NCBI RefSeq assembly: GCF_023806485.1
Contig: NZ_JAMSLR010000013.1
Location: 22,275-86,274, forward strand
Source of the DNA: Thermalbibacter longus
Lineage (GTDB): Bacteria; Chloroflexota; Chloroflexia; Thermomicrobiales; Thermomicrobiaceae
DNA length: 64,000 bases
Reading direction: 5' to 3'
Below are positions 25,119-35,941 of the stretch, piece after piece (within the stretch, counting starts at the first letter, position 1; each line of letters starts with the position of its first letter). The position numbers and the translations under genes are program-made. The notes beneath the pieces are model-generated. The model made no database searches. It had not been told where the DNA came from and saw only the letters and a list, made by a program, of their open reading frames with translations.

Positions 25119-26294
25119 GTGAAGGGGTTGAGCCTCGAGGGTGCGAGGGTGCTCGACGCTCGATTGACGCGCCGGGCACTGGTGCGTGGCGCGCTGCTGG
25201 CCAGCGTCGTCGGCGTGTTGGCCGCCTGCGGCGATGGCCGACCGGAGGCGGGCGAGGGTGGGAGCGCGTCCGCGCCGGCAAGCGTCGAAGCGAGCGCAAC
25301 TCCACATGCCCCGGCAGGGGTGTCCAGCTCTCCGACGGCGGCGCGGGTCGAGACGCCGCTAGCTACTGCCGCGTCTTCAGCGTTTCCGGTCGCCATCGAG
25401 CACAAGTTCGGCGTGACCGAGATCCCGGCTCAGCCGCAGCGCGTCGTGGCCCTCGGCTACAGCGATCAGGATCCGCTCCTGGCGCTGGGAGTGCGACCGA
25501 TCGCAGTGCGCTATTGGTTCGGAGACGAACCGCATGCGGTTTTCCCCTGGGCGCAGGACGAGCTGGGTGACGCGACGCCTGACGTGCTGAACATGCCGTT
25601 CGGTCAGCTCGATTTCGAGCGGGTCGCAGCCCTGCGCCCCGACCTGATCAGCGCGGTCTATTCTGGCATCACGCAAGAGGAATACCAGCGGCTCGCGCAG
25701 ATCGCGCCGACGCTCGCACAGTCCAGCGAGTACATCGATTTCGGCATGCCCTGGCAGGAGGCTACCCTGTTGATAGGGCGTGCCCTCGGGCGAGAGGCGC
25801 TGGCGCACGAGCTCGTGACCGAGGTCGAAGCCCGGTTCGCGGCCGCCCGTGCTGGGCACCCGGAGTGGGCTGGCAAGCGTGTCGTCGTCGGATCTCCGAG
25901 GGGTGACGGGCAGTTCGGCTTCGTCGCCTCACAGGATGCGCGCTCGCGCGTCTTCACCGCGCTCGGCTTCGAGGTACCGCCCGAGCTGGACGAGATTGCC
26001 GGTGGCCAGTTCTGGGGAACGGTCAGCCTCGAGCGCGCAGACCTGCTCGACCAGGATCTCCTGGTCTTCCACCAGCTCGCCTGGGTAGAAGGCGGGCGGG
26101 CTGCGATCGAGAGCGACCCGTTGCTCGGGAGACTCCGGGCGATGCAGGAGGGGCGCGTACTCTTCCTAGAGGGCCAGCTCGACGACGCGTTGCAGTTCAG
26201 CACCGTACTGAGCTTGCCGTTCCTGCTGGATCGCCTCGTGCCGATGGTCGAGGCTGCGATGGACGGAGACCCCGAAACCGAGGCTGCGCCATGA
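25119..26294 (+). CDS. Iron-siderophore-type ABC transporter binding lipoprotein (second paralogue)
   Basis: A 391-residue paralogue of the preceding protein, 52 bases downstream. LTRRALVRGALLASVVGVLAAC gives a signal and lipobox, followed by an Ala/Ser/Thr linker. The fold starts AIEHKFGVTEIPAQPQRVVALG and contains PWAQDELGDATPDVLNMPFG, SPRGDGQFGFV and LQFSTVLSLPFLLDRLVPMV. Start codon is GTG with a GGGAGG-rich site about 11 bases upstream. Divergence is greatest in the ligand-facing middle, so the pair may bind different siderophores while sharing the same membrane complex. Confidence 0.86.
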   Translation: MKGLSLEGARVLDARLTRRALVRGALLASVVGVLAACGDGRPEAGEGGSASAPASVEASATPHAPAGVSSSPTAARVETPLATAASSAFPVAIEHKFGVTEIPAQPQRVVALGYSDQDPLLALGVRPIAVRYWFGDEPHAVFPWAQDELGDATPDVLNMPFGQLDFERVAALRPDLISAVYSGITQEEYQRLAQIAPTLAQSSEYIDFGMPWQEATLLIGRALGREALAHELVTEVEARFAAARAGHPEWAGKRVVVGSPRGDGQFGFVASQDARSRVFTALGFEVPPELDEIAGGQFWGTVSLERADLLDQDLLVFHQLAWVEGGRAAIESDPLLGRLRAMQEGRVLFLEGQLDDALQFSTVLSLPFLLDRLVPMVEAAMDGDPETEAAP

Positions 26295-26355
26295 GTGCCC
26301 CGAGACTCGAGGCGACTCCGATGGCAGGCGCTGCTCACTTAGAAGGATGCCGGGA

Positions 26356-27396
26356 ATGGTAGCGAGCGCCCACGGGGCCAGGCGGGCCGGTCGCGGGCTG
26401 CTTCTAACGCGCTCGGCAACGCTGGCGCTCTGCGCGGTGGCGCTGGGCGTGGTCGCGCTCGCGAGCCTGCGGATCGGCTCGATCGGCATCACGACCGCCG
26501 ATGCGGTCGATGCCCTCGTCCGCTACGCGCCGGAGTCGTACGAGCAGACCGTGGTGCGCACGCTCAGGCTGCCGCGCACGCTGATCGGCCTGGGCGTCGG
26601 CGCGGCGCTCGCGGTCGCTGGGGCCGCGCTGCAAGGGATGACGAGGAACCCGCTGGCTGACCCCTCCATCCTGGGCGTGAACAGTGGCGCGGCGTTCGGC
26701 GTGGTCACGGCCGTCTACCTCGGGGAGCTCACCCATCCGCTCCAGTTCGTCTGGTTCGCCTTCGCCGGCGGGCTGATCGCCGCGATGCTGGTGTACGGTA
26801 TCGCGTCGGCCGGTCCTGGTGGGGCGACGCCGGTGAAGCTCGCGCTGGCCGGTGTCGTCGTCTCCTCGCTGCTCAGCTCCTGGCTCACGGCCTTGCTGTT
26901 GCTCGACCAGCAGACGCTCGATGTCGTGCGCTTCTGGCTCGCGGGGTCGTTGGCCGGGCGCGACCTCAGCGTCTTTCTCGTCGCGCTCCCGTTCCTGCTG
27001 CTCGGTCTGGCTGGCATGCTGCTGTTGAGCCATCAGATCAACATCCTGAGCCTGGGCGAAGAGACGGCCCGCTCACTCGGCATGCACACCGGACGGGTGC
27101 GGGCACTGGTCACCCTCCTGGTCGTGCTGCTTGCCGGGGCCTCAGTGGCGGTGGCCGGCCCCATCGGCTTCGTCGGGCTGGCCGTGCCCCACATCGTGCG
27201 GGTGGTCACCGGGCCCGACTACCGCTGGGTGCTCGCCTACTGCCTGGTGGTGGGGCCGCTCCTGCTGCTCAGCGCGGACATCGCTGGGCGCGTCGTCGCC
27301 CGGCCGTCTGAGGTGCAGGTCGGAATCGTCACTGCCATGGTCGGCGCGCCGTTCCTGATCGCCCTGGCGCGCCGGCGGCGCGTCGCGGAGTTGTGA
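26356..27396 (+). CDS. FecCD-family iron-siderophore permease (first)
   Basis: A membrane permease of about 346 residues with some ten helices. Family blocks: LRLPRTLIGLGVGAALAVAGAALQGMTRNPLADPSILGVNSGAAFGVV near the start, WLAGSLAGRD, LGEETARSLGMHTGRVR in the ATPase-contact loop and AGPIGFVGLAVPHIVRVVTGPDYR. AGAAGGA lies 8 bases from the ATG at 26356 but directly abuts the ATG at 26347, so the later one is preferred. It forms a heterodimer with the next permease. Confidence 0.92.
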   Translation: MVASAHGARRAGRGLLLTRSATLALCAVALGVVALASLRIGSIGITTADAVDALVRYAPESYEQTVVRTLRLPRTLIGLGVGAALAVAGAALQGMTRNPLADPSILGVNSGAAFGVVTAVYLGELTHPLQFVWFAFAGGLIAAMLVYGIASAGPGGATPVKLALAGVVVSSLLSSWLTALLLLDQQTLDVVRFWLAGSLAGRDLSVFLVALPFLLLGLAGMLLLSHQINILSLGEETARSLGMHTGRVRALVTLLVVLLAGASVAVAGPIGFVGLAVPHIVRVVTGPDYRWVLAYCLVVGPLLLLSADIAGRVVARPSEVQVGIVTAMVGAPFLIALARRRRVAEL

Positions 27397-28457
27397 TGGT
27401 ACGAGCGCTCGTCTCCTCCCAGACGGAAAGGCGTCCCCGGCTGCGGGTGGTGCGAGTGGGCGGGGTCGCCTTTCGGGTCGATGCCAGCGTCCTGGCGATG
27501 ACCGGCCTCGCGCTGGCTGCCCTCCTCGCGCTCAGCGCCTGGGCGCTGACCCTCGGGAGCTACCGGCTCCCGCTCGCCGCGGTCATCGCGGCACTCTCCG
27601 GGAGCGGCAGCGACGAGGCCCAGTTCATCGTGCTCGACTTGCGGTTGCCCCGCATCCTCGCCGCCGTGCTGATCGGCCCCATGCTCGCCATGTCGGGGGC
27701 GATCTTCCAGGGACTGGTGCGCAATCCCCTGGTCTCGCCGGACGTGATCGGCGTCAACGCCGGCGCGGCCTTCGTCGCGGTCTTCTGGATCACCACCAGG
27801 CACTCGCCCGCCGCGCTCCCGCTGGTGGCGTTCGCGGGCGCGGTCGTGGCCGCGTCGATCGTGTACCTGCTGAGCTGGCGCGGGCATATCGCCGGCCCCC
27901 GGCTGATCCTCGTCGGCATCGGCGTGAACGCGGCGCTGTCAGCCGCGACGTCCTTCATGGTCGTCCGCGCTGAGATCAACGACGCGAGCCGGGCAGTGCT
28001 CTGGATGACCGGGAGCGTGTACGCCAGCACCTGGAACGATGTCCGGACGCTTGCGCTCGCGCTGGCCGTGCTGGGGCCGGTAGGTATCGCCCTGATGTGG
28101 TCGCTGCGGGTCATTCAAGCTGGTGACCTGGTGGCCCGAAGCGTCGGCATGCCGCTGGAGCGCGTGCGCCTGTCCTTGATCCTGGTCGGCTGCGGGCTGA
28201 GTGCGGTAGCGGTATCGGTGGCCGGGCCGATCGGCTTCGTGGCGTTGATGGTGCCTCACCTGGCCCGGATGCTGGCCGGGCCGATGTGCGGGAGCGTCTT
28301 TGCTTTCACCGGCGTCCTCGGCGCCCTGCTGCTCCTAGGCGCGGACATGGTAGGCCAGCACGCGCTGCCGGTGGGGTTGCCGGTGGGAGTGGTGACGGCG
28401 GCCGTGGGCGCGCCCTACTTCCTGTACCTGCTCTACCGGGTCAACGCGCGGCTGTAG
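27396..28457 (+). CDS. FecCD-family iron-siderophore permease (second)
   Basis: A 353-residue permease whose ATG shares one base with the previous stop (TGATG), indicating translational coupling; a GTG at 27393 is the alternative. Blocks seen: LRLPRILAAVLIGPMLAMSGAIFQGLVRNPLVSPDVIGVNAGAAF, WMTGSVYASTWNDV, ARSVGMPLERVR and AGPIGFVALMVPHLARMLAG. Different enough from the first to be a dedicated heterodimer partner. The fused ATPase begins 9 bases after its stop. Confidence 0.92.
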   Translation: MVRALVSSQTERRPRLRVVRVGGVAFRVDASVLAMTGLALAALLALSAWALTLGSYRLPLAAVIAALSGSGSDEAQFIVLDLRLPRILAAVLIGPMLAMSGAIFQGLVRNPLVSPDVIGVNAGAAFVAVFWITTRHSPAALPLVAFAGAVVAASIVYLLSWRGHIAGPRLILVGIGVNAALSAATSFMVVRAEINDASRAVLWMTGSVYASTWNDVRTLALALAVLGPVGIALMWSLRVIQAGDLVARSVGMPLERVRLSLILVGCGLSAVAVSVAGPIGFVALMVPHLARMLAGPMCGSVFAFTGVLGALLLLGADMVGQHALPVGLPVGVVTAAVGAPYFLYLLYRVNARL

Positions 28458-28466
28458 GGGGTGGAG

Positions 28467-30124
<1,658 letters not shown>

Positions 30125-30128
<4 letters not shown>

Positions 30129-30979
30129 CGTACCGGCCAACAGGTGTCTCCGGGCAGAGCGTCTCGCTCTCGTCCCCGCCGATCCAGCAGACGCTGGCCC
30201 GGGCCACCGCGCGGTGCCCGCAGGTGAGCGCCCGCTGGGGCCTGCCGCCCGAGGGGTGGTGGCTCGCTGCCGACATCGTGAGCGACCCGTCCGCCGTGAG
30301 CGAGCTCCTCGACCAGCTCTGCTGCTGGTACGAGATGGATGACCGGCAGGTCGCGGCGAGCTTTCTGGTGCTCGCGTACTTCTGGTACCTGCTGTGTGGC
30401 GCGGTGGCCTGCTACTTCCTGGAGCGGCGCGTCCCCGATCTGTCGGCCGGCGCGGTAGCGCTCCATCTCCGGCAGGGCGTGGCGTTTCTCTCTCCGCGCT
30501 GCTGGGCACTGCCGGACGACCCGGCGGCCGGGCACCCGGCTGTGCTCGTCGTGGCCGACGAGGACGCGCTGCGTCGCCAGCTCGTCGACCAGCTCGAGCG
30601 CGAGCACGCCGAGCCGCTCTTCTCGACGCTGCGCCGGGTGGCACCGTTCGGCCTGGTCGGGATGCGAGCGAACTACGTCGATCGTCTGGCTAGCGTCGTG
30701 CTCTGGCTGGCCGAGCAGCTCGGAGACCAGGAGCTCGCGCGCCGCGAGGTGCCGGCTCTGGTCGCCCTCGCGGGCCCGAAGGCGCGGACTGGCATCCTCG
30801 AAATCGAGTGCGAGGGCCGCTCGGGGCTCGTCCTGCGACGCGGTGGGTGCTGCCTGAACTACCGGCTGCCCGGCAGAGAGAAGTGCGATACCTGCTGCCT
30901 GCGCCCGCTGGAGGAGCGCGCTGTCCTGCTGCGGCGGTATCTCGCTCCTGGCGAGGGCGCCGCGTCTAGCGCACGATGA
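30125..30979 (+). CDS. FhuF-like siderophore-iron reductase (2Fe-2S)
   Basis: About 284 residues. The C-terminus carries CCLNYRLPG and KCDTCC, giving C-C-x11-C-x2-C from about residue 241 to 258, the unusual 2Fe-2S motif of FhuF-type ferric-siderophore reductases. The rest (LLDQLCCWYEMDDRQVAASFLVLAYFWYLL, CWALPDDPA) fits the weakly conserved FhuF body. GTG at 30125 overlaps the ATPase stop (GTGA) with GGAGGGG just upstream. It would release iron from imported siderophore in the cytoplasm. It overlaps a convergent gene by 14 bases at its 3' end. Confidence 0.82.
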
Positions 30980-31517
30980 CTTTGCCCTCCATGTCCGGGT
31001 GGAGCAGGCACCAGTACTCGTACTCGCCCGGCGTATCGAACGTCATCTGGAAGCGCTGGCCCTGCTCGAAGAAACCGGAATCCCAGCGCCGCTCCTTGTC
31101 GGTGACGGTATGGGTGGTCGGGCTCGTGTTGATCCAGACGACGGTCGTCCCTGGCGAGATCGTGATCTCAGCGGGTCTGAAGCCGAAATTGAAGACTTCT
31201 ACTTCGACCTGTTGCCCGCTGGTCGGGCCCGCAGTCGGGGTAGCGGCCGCCGCCGGTGCTGGCGTCGCGGTGGCCGGCGGCGCTGCGGTCGGCGTGGCGG
31301 TCGGCGCGGGAGTGCTGGTGCCGTCGCTCCCGCCGTACGGCTCGCCGTAGCCGTACGAGCGGTCGGCTTGCGTCGGCGTTGCGGCCGGCGCTGAACCGGC
31401 CGCGGCTGGGGTGTTCATAGCCGGCTGGGTACCACTGCCGGTACTAGCGCAGGCCACGACGGCGATCGTGAGCGCGAGCGGCAGGGCGAGGAGGGCGAGC
31501 ATGCGGGCACGAAACAT
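30966..31517 (-). CDS. Cupredoxin (plastocyanin/azurin-like) lipoprotein
   Basis: About 183 residues: a signal peptide with a lipobox ending VVAC, an Ala/Thr/Pro linker of about 75 residues and a blue-copper-like domain. VEVEVFNFGFRPAEITISPGTTVVWINTSPTTHTVTD holds the first His ligand, and YEYWCLLHPDMEGKVIV the Cys, second His and Met, so all four type 1 copper ligands are present. GGAGG lies 8 bases before the ATG at 31517, better than the ATG at 31532. Probably a membrane-tethered electron carrier. Convergent with the FhuF-like gene; a strong hairpin separates it from the CHRD-like gene upstream. Confidence 0.88.
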   Translation of the reverse strand: MFRARMLALLALPLALTIAVVACASTGSGTQPAMNTPAAAGSAPAATPTQADRSYGYGEPYGGSDGTSTPAPTATPTAAPPATATPAPAAAATPTAGPTSGQQVEVEVFNFGFRPAEITISPGTTVVWINTSPTTHTVTDKERRWDSGFFEQGQRFQMTFDTPGEYEYWCLLHPDMEGKVIVR

Positions 31518-31543
31518 GTCCCGGGCCTCCATCGGTGGGTCGT

Positions 31544-31581
31544 ACCCCTCCCCACCGGCTGGGGAGCTGGTGGGGAGGGGT
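31544..31581 (-). repeat. 13-bp inverted repeat between the CHRD-like and cupredoxin genes
   Basis: ACCCCTCCCCACC and GGTGGGGAGGGGT flank a 12-base loop. It lies 27 bases before the cupredoxin start codon on its strand, so it could terminate the CHRD-like transcript or protect the cupredoxin message. No T-run follows. Confidence 0.6.
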
Positions 31582-31596
31582 CTCGACGTCAGGCGC

Positions 31597-32130
31597 TCAG
31601 GCGCGGGCGCGACGCAGGGTGAGCCCGGCGCCGACCGCCACCAGGGCGAGGGCAGCCAGCCCGCCGATCAGCGGGAGCTGGGCCGTGCCAGCGCGCGGCT
31701 GGCCGGTGGCCGGGGCGACCTGGGCTCGGGCCGGGATGTCGCCGCAGGCCACGTAGACGGAGATTTCCTGCCCCGACTTGTGGACGTTGATCGCGAAGTT
31801 GCCGGTGAGCAGGTTCGCCAACGGCACGTCGACTACCGTCTCCGAGGTCCCATTGACGACGTTGTTGAGCGGGTACTGTGGCTGCGGGTTCAGGTTGGCG
31901 CAGGTACCCGGGTGGATGTGTGCCGGCTGGGGCGTGTCGCCAGGCGGGTTGCTCAACTGGATCGTCACCCGCGTCTGGTTCCCCATCGCTGTCAGCGTGG
32001 CAGTCCCCGACTGCCCTGAATCGCTCTGCTCCGACAGGTTGACGGTGACGGTCTCCTGCGCCGAGGCCGCTACCGCCGTGAACAGCGCTCCCAACAGCGC
32101 GATGGTGAGCGCGAACATGACTCGTCGCAT
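31597..32130 (-). CDS. Secreted CHRD-like protein with C-terminal membrane anchor
   Basis: A 177-residue protein: signal peptide (RRVMFALTIALLGALFTAVAASAQ), a small beta domain with VTVNLSEQSDSGQSGTATLTAMG, PAHIHPGTC and VVDVPLANLLTGNFAINVHKSG resembling the CHRD domain (HIH and NVHxS are typical), then an Ala/Pro linker and a tail LPLIGG plus helix plus RRARA. The tail resembles a sortase-type or simple transmembrane anchor, but LPLIG is not a canonical LPXTG. Function unknown; linked by strand and proximity to the cupredoxin lipoprotein. Confidence 0.72.
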   Translation of the reverse strand: MRRVMFALTIALLGALFTAVAASAQETVTVNLSEQSDSGQSGTATLTAMGNQTRVTIQLSNPPGDTPQPAHIHPGTCANLNPQPQYPLNNVVNGTSETVVDVPLANLLTGNFAINVHKSGQEISVYVACGDIPARAQVAPATGQPRAGTAQLPLIGGLAALALVAVGAGLTLRRARA

Positions 32131-32258
32131 AGGGTGCTCTCCTCTCCTAAACCAACGCTCGGGTCCGGGTCGACGTCGTCCCGTCCCCCTCGCCCGACCC
32201 TCAACAGCAATACGAGATCGATCGCTCGACGGATTGCCCGGATCAGCTCATTCCCGCG

Positions 32259-32267
32259 TGGTACACT
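32259..32267 (+). promoter_or_regulatory. Candidate extended -10 promoter for map
   Basis: TGGTACACT (TG-n-TACACT) about 86 bases upstream of the map start. No -35 at standard distance is evident. Confidence 0.4.
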
Positions 32268-32353
32268 GATGTGTTAGCTCGGCCGCAGGAAAATCCGCTC
32301 CTGCTGGCCCGCCGGTATAGGCCAGTCCACGCGAGCATCATCGAGGAGAGGAC

Positions 32354-33103
32354 GTGCCGATCCTACTCAAGCGCCCAGAGCAGCTCAAGCTGATGCGCGA
32401 AGCTGGCAGGATCGTCGCCGAGACCCTCCTCCTCCTGCGCGAAGCGGTGCGCCCCGGAATCACGACCGCCGAGCTGGATGCCTTAGCCGAGCGCCACATC
32501 CGCCGCCGCGGCGCGACCCCGTCGTTCAAGGGCTACCGCGGGTTCCCGGCGACGATCTGCGTCGCGGTCAACGATGAAGTCGTCCACGGCATCCCTGGCC
32601 CGCGGGTGCTGCGCGAGGGCGACATCGTCGGCATCGATATCGGAGCACGTTACCGCGGCTTCCACGGCGACGCCACGATCACCGTCCCCGTGGGGCGGGT
32701 CTCCCCCGAAGCCGAGCGGCTGCTGCGGGTGTGCCGCGAAGCGCTGGACATCGGTATCGAGCAGGCGCGGGCCGGCAACCGGCTGACGGACATCTCCGCG
32801 GCGATCCAGCGGCACGTCGAGGCGGCGGGCTTCTCGGTGGTGCGCGACCTGTACGGGCACGGCATCGGCCGCGCGCTGCACGAAGAGCCGATGCTCCCGC
32901 ACTATGGGCCTCCGGGGCAGGGCCCGCTGCTGCGGCCGGGGATGGTGCTCACCATCGAGCCGATGATCGCGGCCGGCAGGCCCGACACCCGCCTGCTCGA
33001 CGACCATTGGACTATCGTCACCGCCGACGGTAGCCTCTCGGCCCAGTTCGAGCATACCGTGGCCATCACCGACAACGGCCCGGAGATCCTGACCCTCCCT
33101 TGA
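32354..33103 (+). CDS. map: Methionine aminopeptidase, type I
   Basis: A 249-residue M24A enzyme that removes initiator methionine. Metal ligands are complete: Asp in VGIDIGARY, Asp in HGDATIT, His in YGHGIGRALHEEP, Glu in LTIEPMI and Glu near the end in QFEHTVAIT. The N-terminal ILLKRPEQLKLMREAGRIVAE is typical. GAGGAGAGG precedes the GTG start. It stands alone rather than in the common adk-map-infA ribosomal locus. It contrasts usefully with the degenerate M24 protein at 21263. Confidence 0.95.
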   Translation: MPILLKRPEQLKLMREAGRIVAETLLLLREAVRPGITTAELDALAERHIRRRGATPSFKGYRGFPATICVAVNDEVVHGIPGPRVLREGDIVGIDIGARYRGFHGDATITVPVGRVSPEAERLLRVCREALDIGIEQARAGNRLTDISAAIQRHVEAAGFSVVRDLYGHGIGRALHEEPMLPHYGPPGQGPLLRPGMVLTIEPMIAAGRPDTRLLDDHWTIVTADGSLSAQFEHTVAITDNGPEILTLP

Positions 33104-33186
33104 GACCGCTCACCGGCCATGCCCGGGCCGCGACCGGGCGCGCAGCCGTCGAACCTCGGGGCGTCGTGGCTCCCGGCGGGCGCCGC

Positions 33187-34104
33187 CTACTGCTCTGCCA
33201 CGCAGGCCGCCGACTGTTGCGGCCGGCGCAGCGGGAACGGAATCTTGCCCTGCACCACCGCTAGCCCGGCCAGGATGCCGGCCACGCCCGCCACGGTGCG
33301 CCAACCGACCGGCTCGCCGAGGACGAGCCAGCCCAGCGTCACCCCGACCGGTGGCATGAGATAGGTCGAGAGCGAGGCGTTCACCGCTCCCACCTGCGCG
33401 ATCAGACGATAGTACAAGATGTAGGCCAGCCCGCTGCTCACGGCGCCCAGCCCGATCCAGGCCGCCAGCCGGGGCAGTGTGAGCTCGAGCGCCGGCGGAT
33501 CGGTCAGCAGAAGCGTTGGCGGCGCGAGGAGAGCGCTGGCGACCAGGATCTGCCCGGCCGAGAGCGCCAGCGGCTCGCCGCGCAGGCGCGCCCGAGCGTA
33601 GGCGAAGCCGAAGCCGTAGCAGGCGCTCGAGAGCAGGATCGCGAGTTGCCCCTGGGCCGACGAGCTGGCCAGCGTCGCCAGGTCGGCGCCGCTGAGGACG
33701 AGCACGCCGCCGAAGCCGAGCAGCAGCCCGGCCAGCTTGGCGGTGCTGAACCGCTCAGCACGGAAGGCGAGGACGGCGAAGAGCACGGCGAAGAACGGCG
33801 TGGTGGCGTTGAGCACGGCAGCCAGCCCTGAGTCGATGTGCTGCTCTCCCCAGGCGATCAGCAGGAACGGGACGATGTTGCCGGTGAGCGCCATCACCGT
33901 CAGGTCGACCCAGGTGGCCGGGCGGCGCGGCAGCCGGATGCCCCGCAGGGCGAGCACTACAAGCAGTGTGGCGGCCCCCAGCACTAGCCGGCCGCCGACC
34001 AGCGGCAGGGGCGGAATGCCGGCGACGGCGACCTTGATCATCAGGTAGGAGCTGCCCCAGATGGTGCCGAGCAGCACGAGCTGCGCGAGTTGGCCGAGCG
34101 TCAT
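33187..34104 (-). CDS. DMT-superfamily (EamA) transporter
   Basis: A 305-residue, ten-helix membrane protein built from two EamA repeats. The first opens LLGTIWGSSYLMIKVAVAGIPPL, the second ILLSSACYGFGFAYARARL; the end has GVTLGWLVLGEPVGWRTVAGVAGILAGL, typical of drug/metabolite exporters. GGAGAGAGG precedes the ATG. Substrate cannot be predicted. A second EamA protein is at 53642. Confidence 0.88.
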   Translation of the reverse strand: MTLGQLAQLVLLGTIWGSSYLMIKVAVAGIPPLPLVGGRLVLGAATLLVVLALRGIRLPRRPATWVDLTVMALTGNIVPFLLIAWGEQHIDSGLAAVLNATTPFFAVLFAVLAFRAERFSTAKLAGLLLGFGGVLVLSGADLATLASSSAQGQLAILLSSACYGFGFAYARARLRGEPLALSAGQILVASALLAPPTLLLTDPPALELTLPRLAAWIGLGAVSSGLAYILYYRLIAQVGAVNASLSTYLMPPVGVTLGWLVLGEPVGWRTVAGVAGILAGLAVVQGKIPFPLRRPQQSAACVAEQ

Positions 34105-34243
34105 GCCTCTCTCCAGCCTTCAGGACATCGCCGGGGCGCGCCTGTGTGCCACCGCCGGCTCGTATACCTGAACGCCAGAGCCGCTCGAGCCATTCCGGCG
34201 AGTCCACCGGCCTGCCGCACCGTCGCGCAGCGGGTGCTCTCGC

Positions 34244-35728
34244 CTAGAGGTCATCCACAGTAAACGTCACCGAGTCGAGCAGCACATCGAGATCCGGGTC
34301 GAGCTGGCCGTTAGCGTTGCTATCCCAGTAGGCATTCACGGTTACGGTATCGTTCACGCCGTCGTCGACGATGCCGCAAGCGAAGAGCGGTCGGCTGAAC
34401 TGGCCGATCGCGTCCGTCGCCCCAGGGGCGATGTCATCGTTGACCGGACACGCTGCAAACGAGGCACTCGCCCGCGTTCCGGAGGGCGTGTCCGAGTCAC
34501 GGATCTCGAGCAGCACGGGTATCCCTTCGGCCGGCCCGCGCTCGTCGCGGACGACGAGCGTAGCGGTGGCGTCGGCCGTCGCGTCCCCGACTTCGGCCTC
34601 GGTAGTCATCGCGTCCGGCCGGACGGTCAGCGAGCCGGCAAGCCACCGCTTGGTCGCACGGTCCTGTGGCTCGTTCGGGTCCCGATCACCGTCGTTGTTC
34701 ACGTCGATGAAGCCGCGCACGATGTTCGTCACCGGCTGATCGTTGGTGAAGGTAAAGCGCGCGTGGCCGCTTGCGTCGGTCAGGACCTCACCGGCGGCCG
34801 GCTCGGGGTTCCCGCCACCGGTAACGACGAAGGTCACCCGCACGTTTACCACCGGTCGCCCGCCGACCTCGACCCGGGCGACCACCGTGTGCTCGGTGCC
34901 GACCGGGTTGACGTCGCTGGTCGGCTCGAGCGAGAGGCGCGCGTCCTCCGGCGGTACGACCGGCTCCGGCGTGGGTGTCGGAGCGGGAGACGATGGCGCG
35001 AGGCGCTGGGCCAGGAGCTGGGCGCCCAGCCGGCCCAGCAGCACGTCGTACCGCTCCGGCCAGGCCCCCGGATGCCACTCGAACCGCTGCCGCTCGAAGT
35101 ACTGGACCGTGTACTCCCGCCCGTCGTCCGGGTTCACCTCGCGGAACTCCTCGCTGATCGGGTAGCCGAACACCGCTAGCCCGCCGAACTGTTCCCAGTA
35201 GGCCCGGAAGCCGGCACACAGGTTGTGGCCGGTCTCGGCGAAGTAGAGGCAGCCAGGCTTCGGCCCGGCCGGGGAAAAGGGCCCGGTCGGGAAGGTGGGA
35301 TCGCTTCCCTCCCGCAAGGCGACCAGCTCGTGGCCGAGCAGCCCGAGCAGGACATCGTGCCGCTCGGGATAGGTGCCCGGATGCCACTCAAAGCGGGCCC
35401 GCTCGAACCACTGAGTGGTGAGCCCGGTCTCGGGATCACGGTACTCCTCGGTCAGCGGGTAGCCGAAGATTGCCAGCCCGCCGAACTGCTCCCAGTAGCG
35501 GAGAAAGCCGGCGCAGAGGTTATGGCCCGTTTCGGGGAAGTAGGTACAGCCAGGAATGGGCTCGGCAGGAGCAGCCGCGCTCTCGAGCGGGCCTGGCTGC
35601 GCTGCTGTCTCGCCCGGGGCGGAGATGTGTGCCGCCAGCAATGCCGCGATGACTGCCGCGGCCATCCAGAGTAGCGGCGCGCCGAGCTGTCGCCGGCGCC
35701 GGGAGCCGCTCACAGGTGTCTTCTCCAT
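34244..35728 (-). CDS. Secreted protein with two LGFP-like repeats and Ig-like domains
   Basis: About 494 residues. After a signal helix (APLLWMAAAVIAALLAAHI) come two copies, near residues 60-140 and 150-240, of a module with TGHNLCAGF..YWEQFGGLA.FGYP..EE, then WFERARFEWHPG...YDVLLG..G. These LGFP-like repeats are frequent in secreted Chloroflexota proteins. A Pro/Thr linker leads to bacterial Ig-like (Big_1-type) domains with VRVTFVVTGGG, GHARFTF and DVNNDGDRDPNEPQD (a possible calcium-binding loop), repeated near the end (DSNANGQLDPDLD). ATG at 35728 is preferred over TTG 35752. Probably binds cell wall or other proteins outside the cell; activity unknown. Confidence 0.7.
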   Translation of the reverse strand: MEKTPVSGSRRRRQLGAPLLWMAAAVIAALLAAHISAPGETAAQPGPLESAAAPAEPIPGCTYFPETGHNLCAGFLRYWEQFGGLAIFGYPLTEEYRDPETGLTTQWFERARFEWHPGTYPERHDVLLGLLGHELVALREGSDPTFPTGPFSPAGPKPGCLYFAETGHNLCAGFRAYWEQFGGLAVFGYPISEEFREVNPDDGREYTVQYFERQRFEWHPGAWPERYDVLLGRLGAQLLAQRLAPSSPAPTPTPEPVVPPEDARLSLEPTSDVNPVGTEHTVVARVEVGGRPVVNVRVTFVVTGGGNPEPAAGEVLTDASGHARFTFTNDQPVTNIVRGFIDVNNDGDRDPNEPQDRATKRWLAGSLTVRPDAMTTEAEVGDATADATATLVVRDERGPAEGIPVLLEIRDSDTPSGTRASASFAACPVNDDIAPGATDAIGQFSRPLFACGIVDDGVNDTVTVNAYWDSNANGQLDPDLDVLLDSVTFTVDDL

Positions 35729-35941
35729 GGCGTCCCCAATCCCTTCGAACAACGGCTGCCGACATCCCGCGATCGCTCCCGGTCACTCGGCTCTGGCTCG
35801 TGCGCTCGACCCGGTGCGGCCGAACGGTCACGGGTTCTATCGAGACGCGACGCCTCTACCTCTTCCGACGCTTGGAGAGGGCCACGGTTGCGAGCGGCCG
35901 TGCCTGGGGCGCTGCCTGGCAGCAATGCCTGGCGTCCCGGC

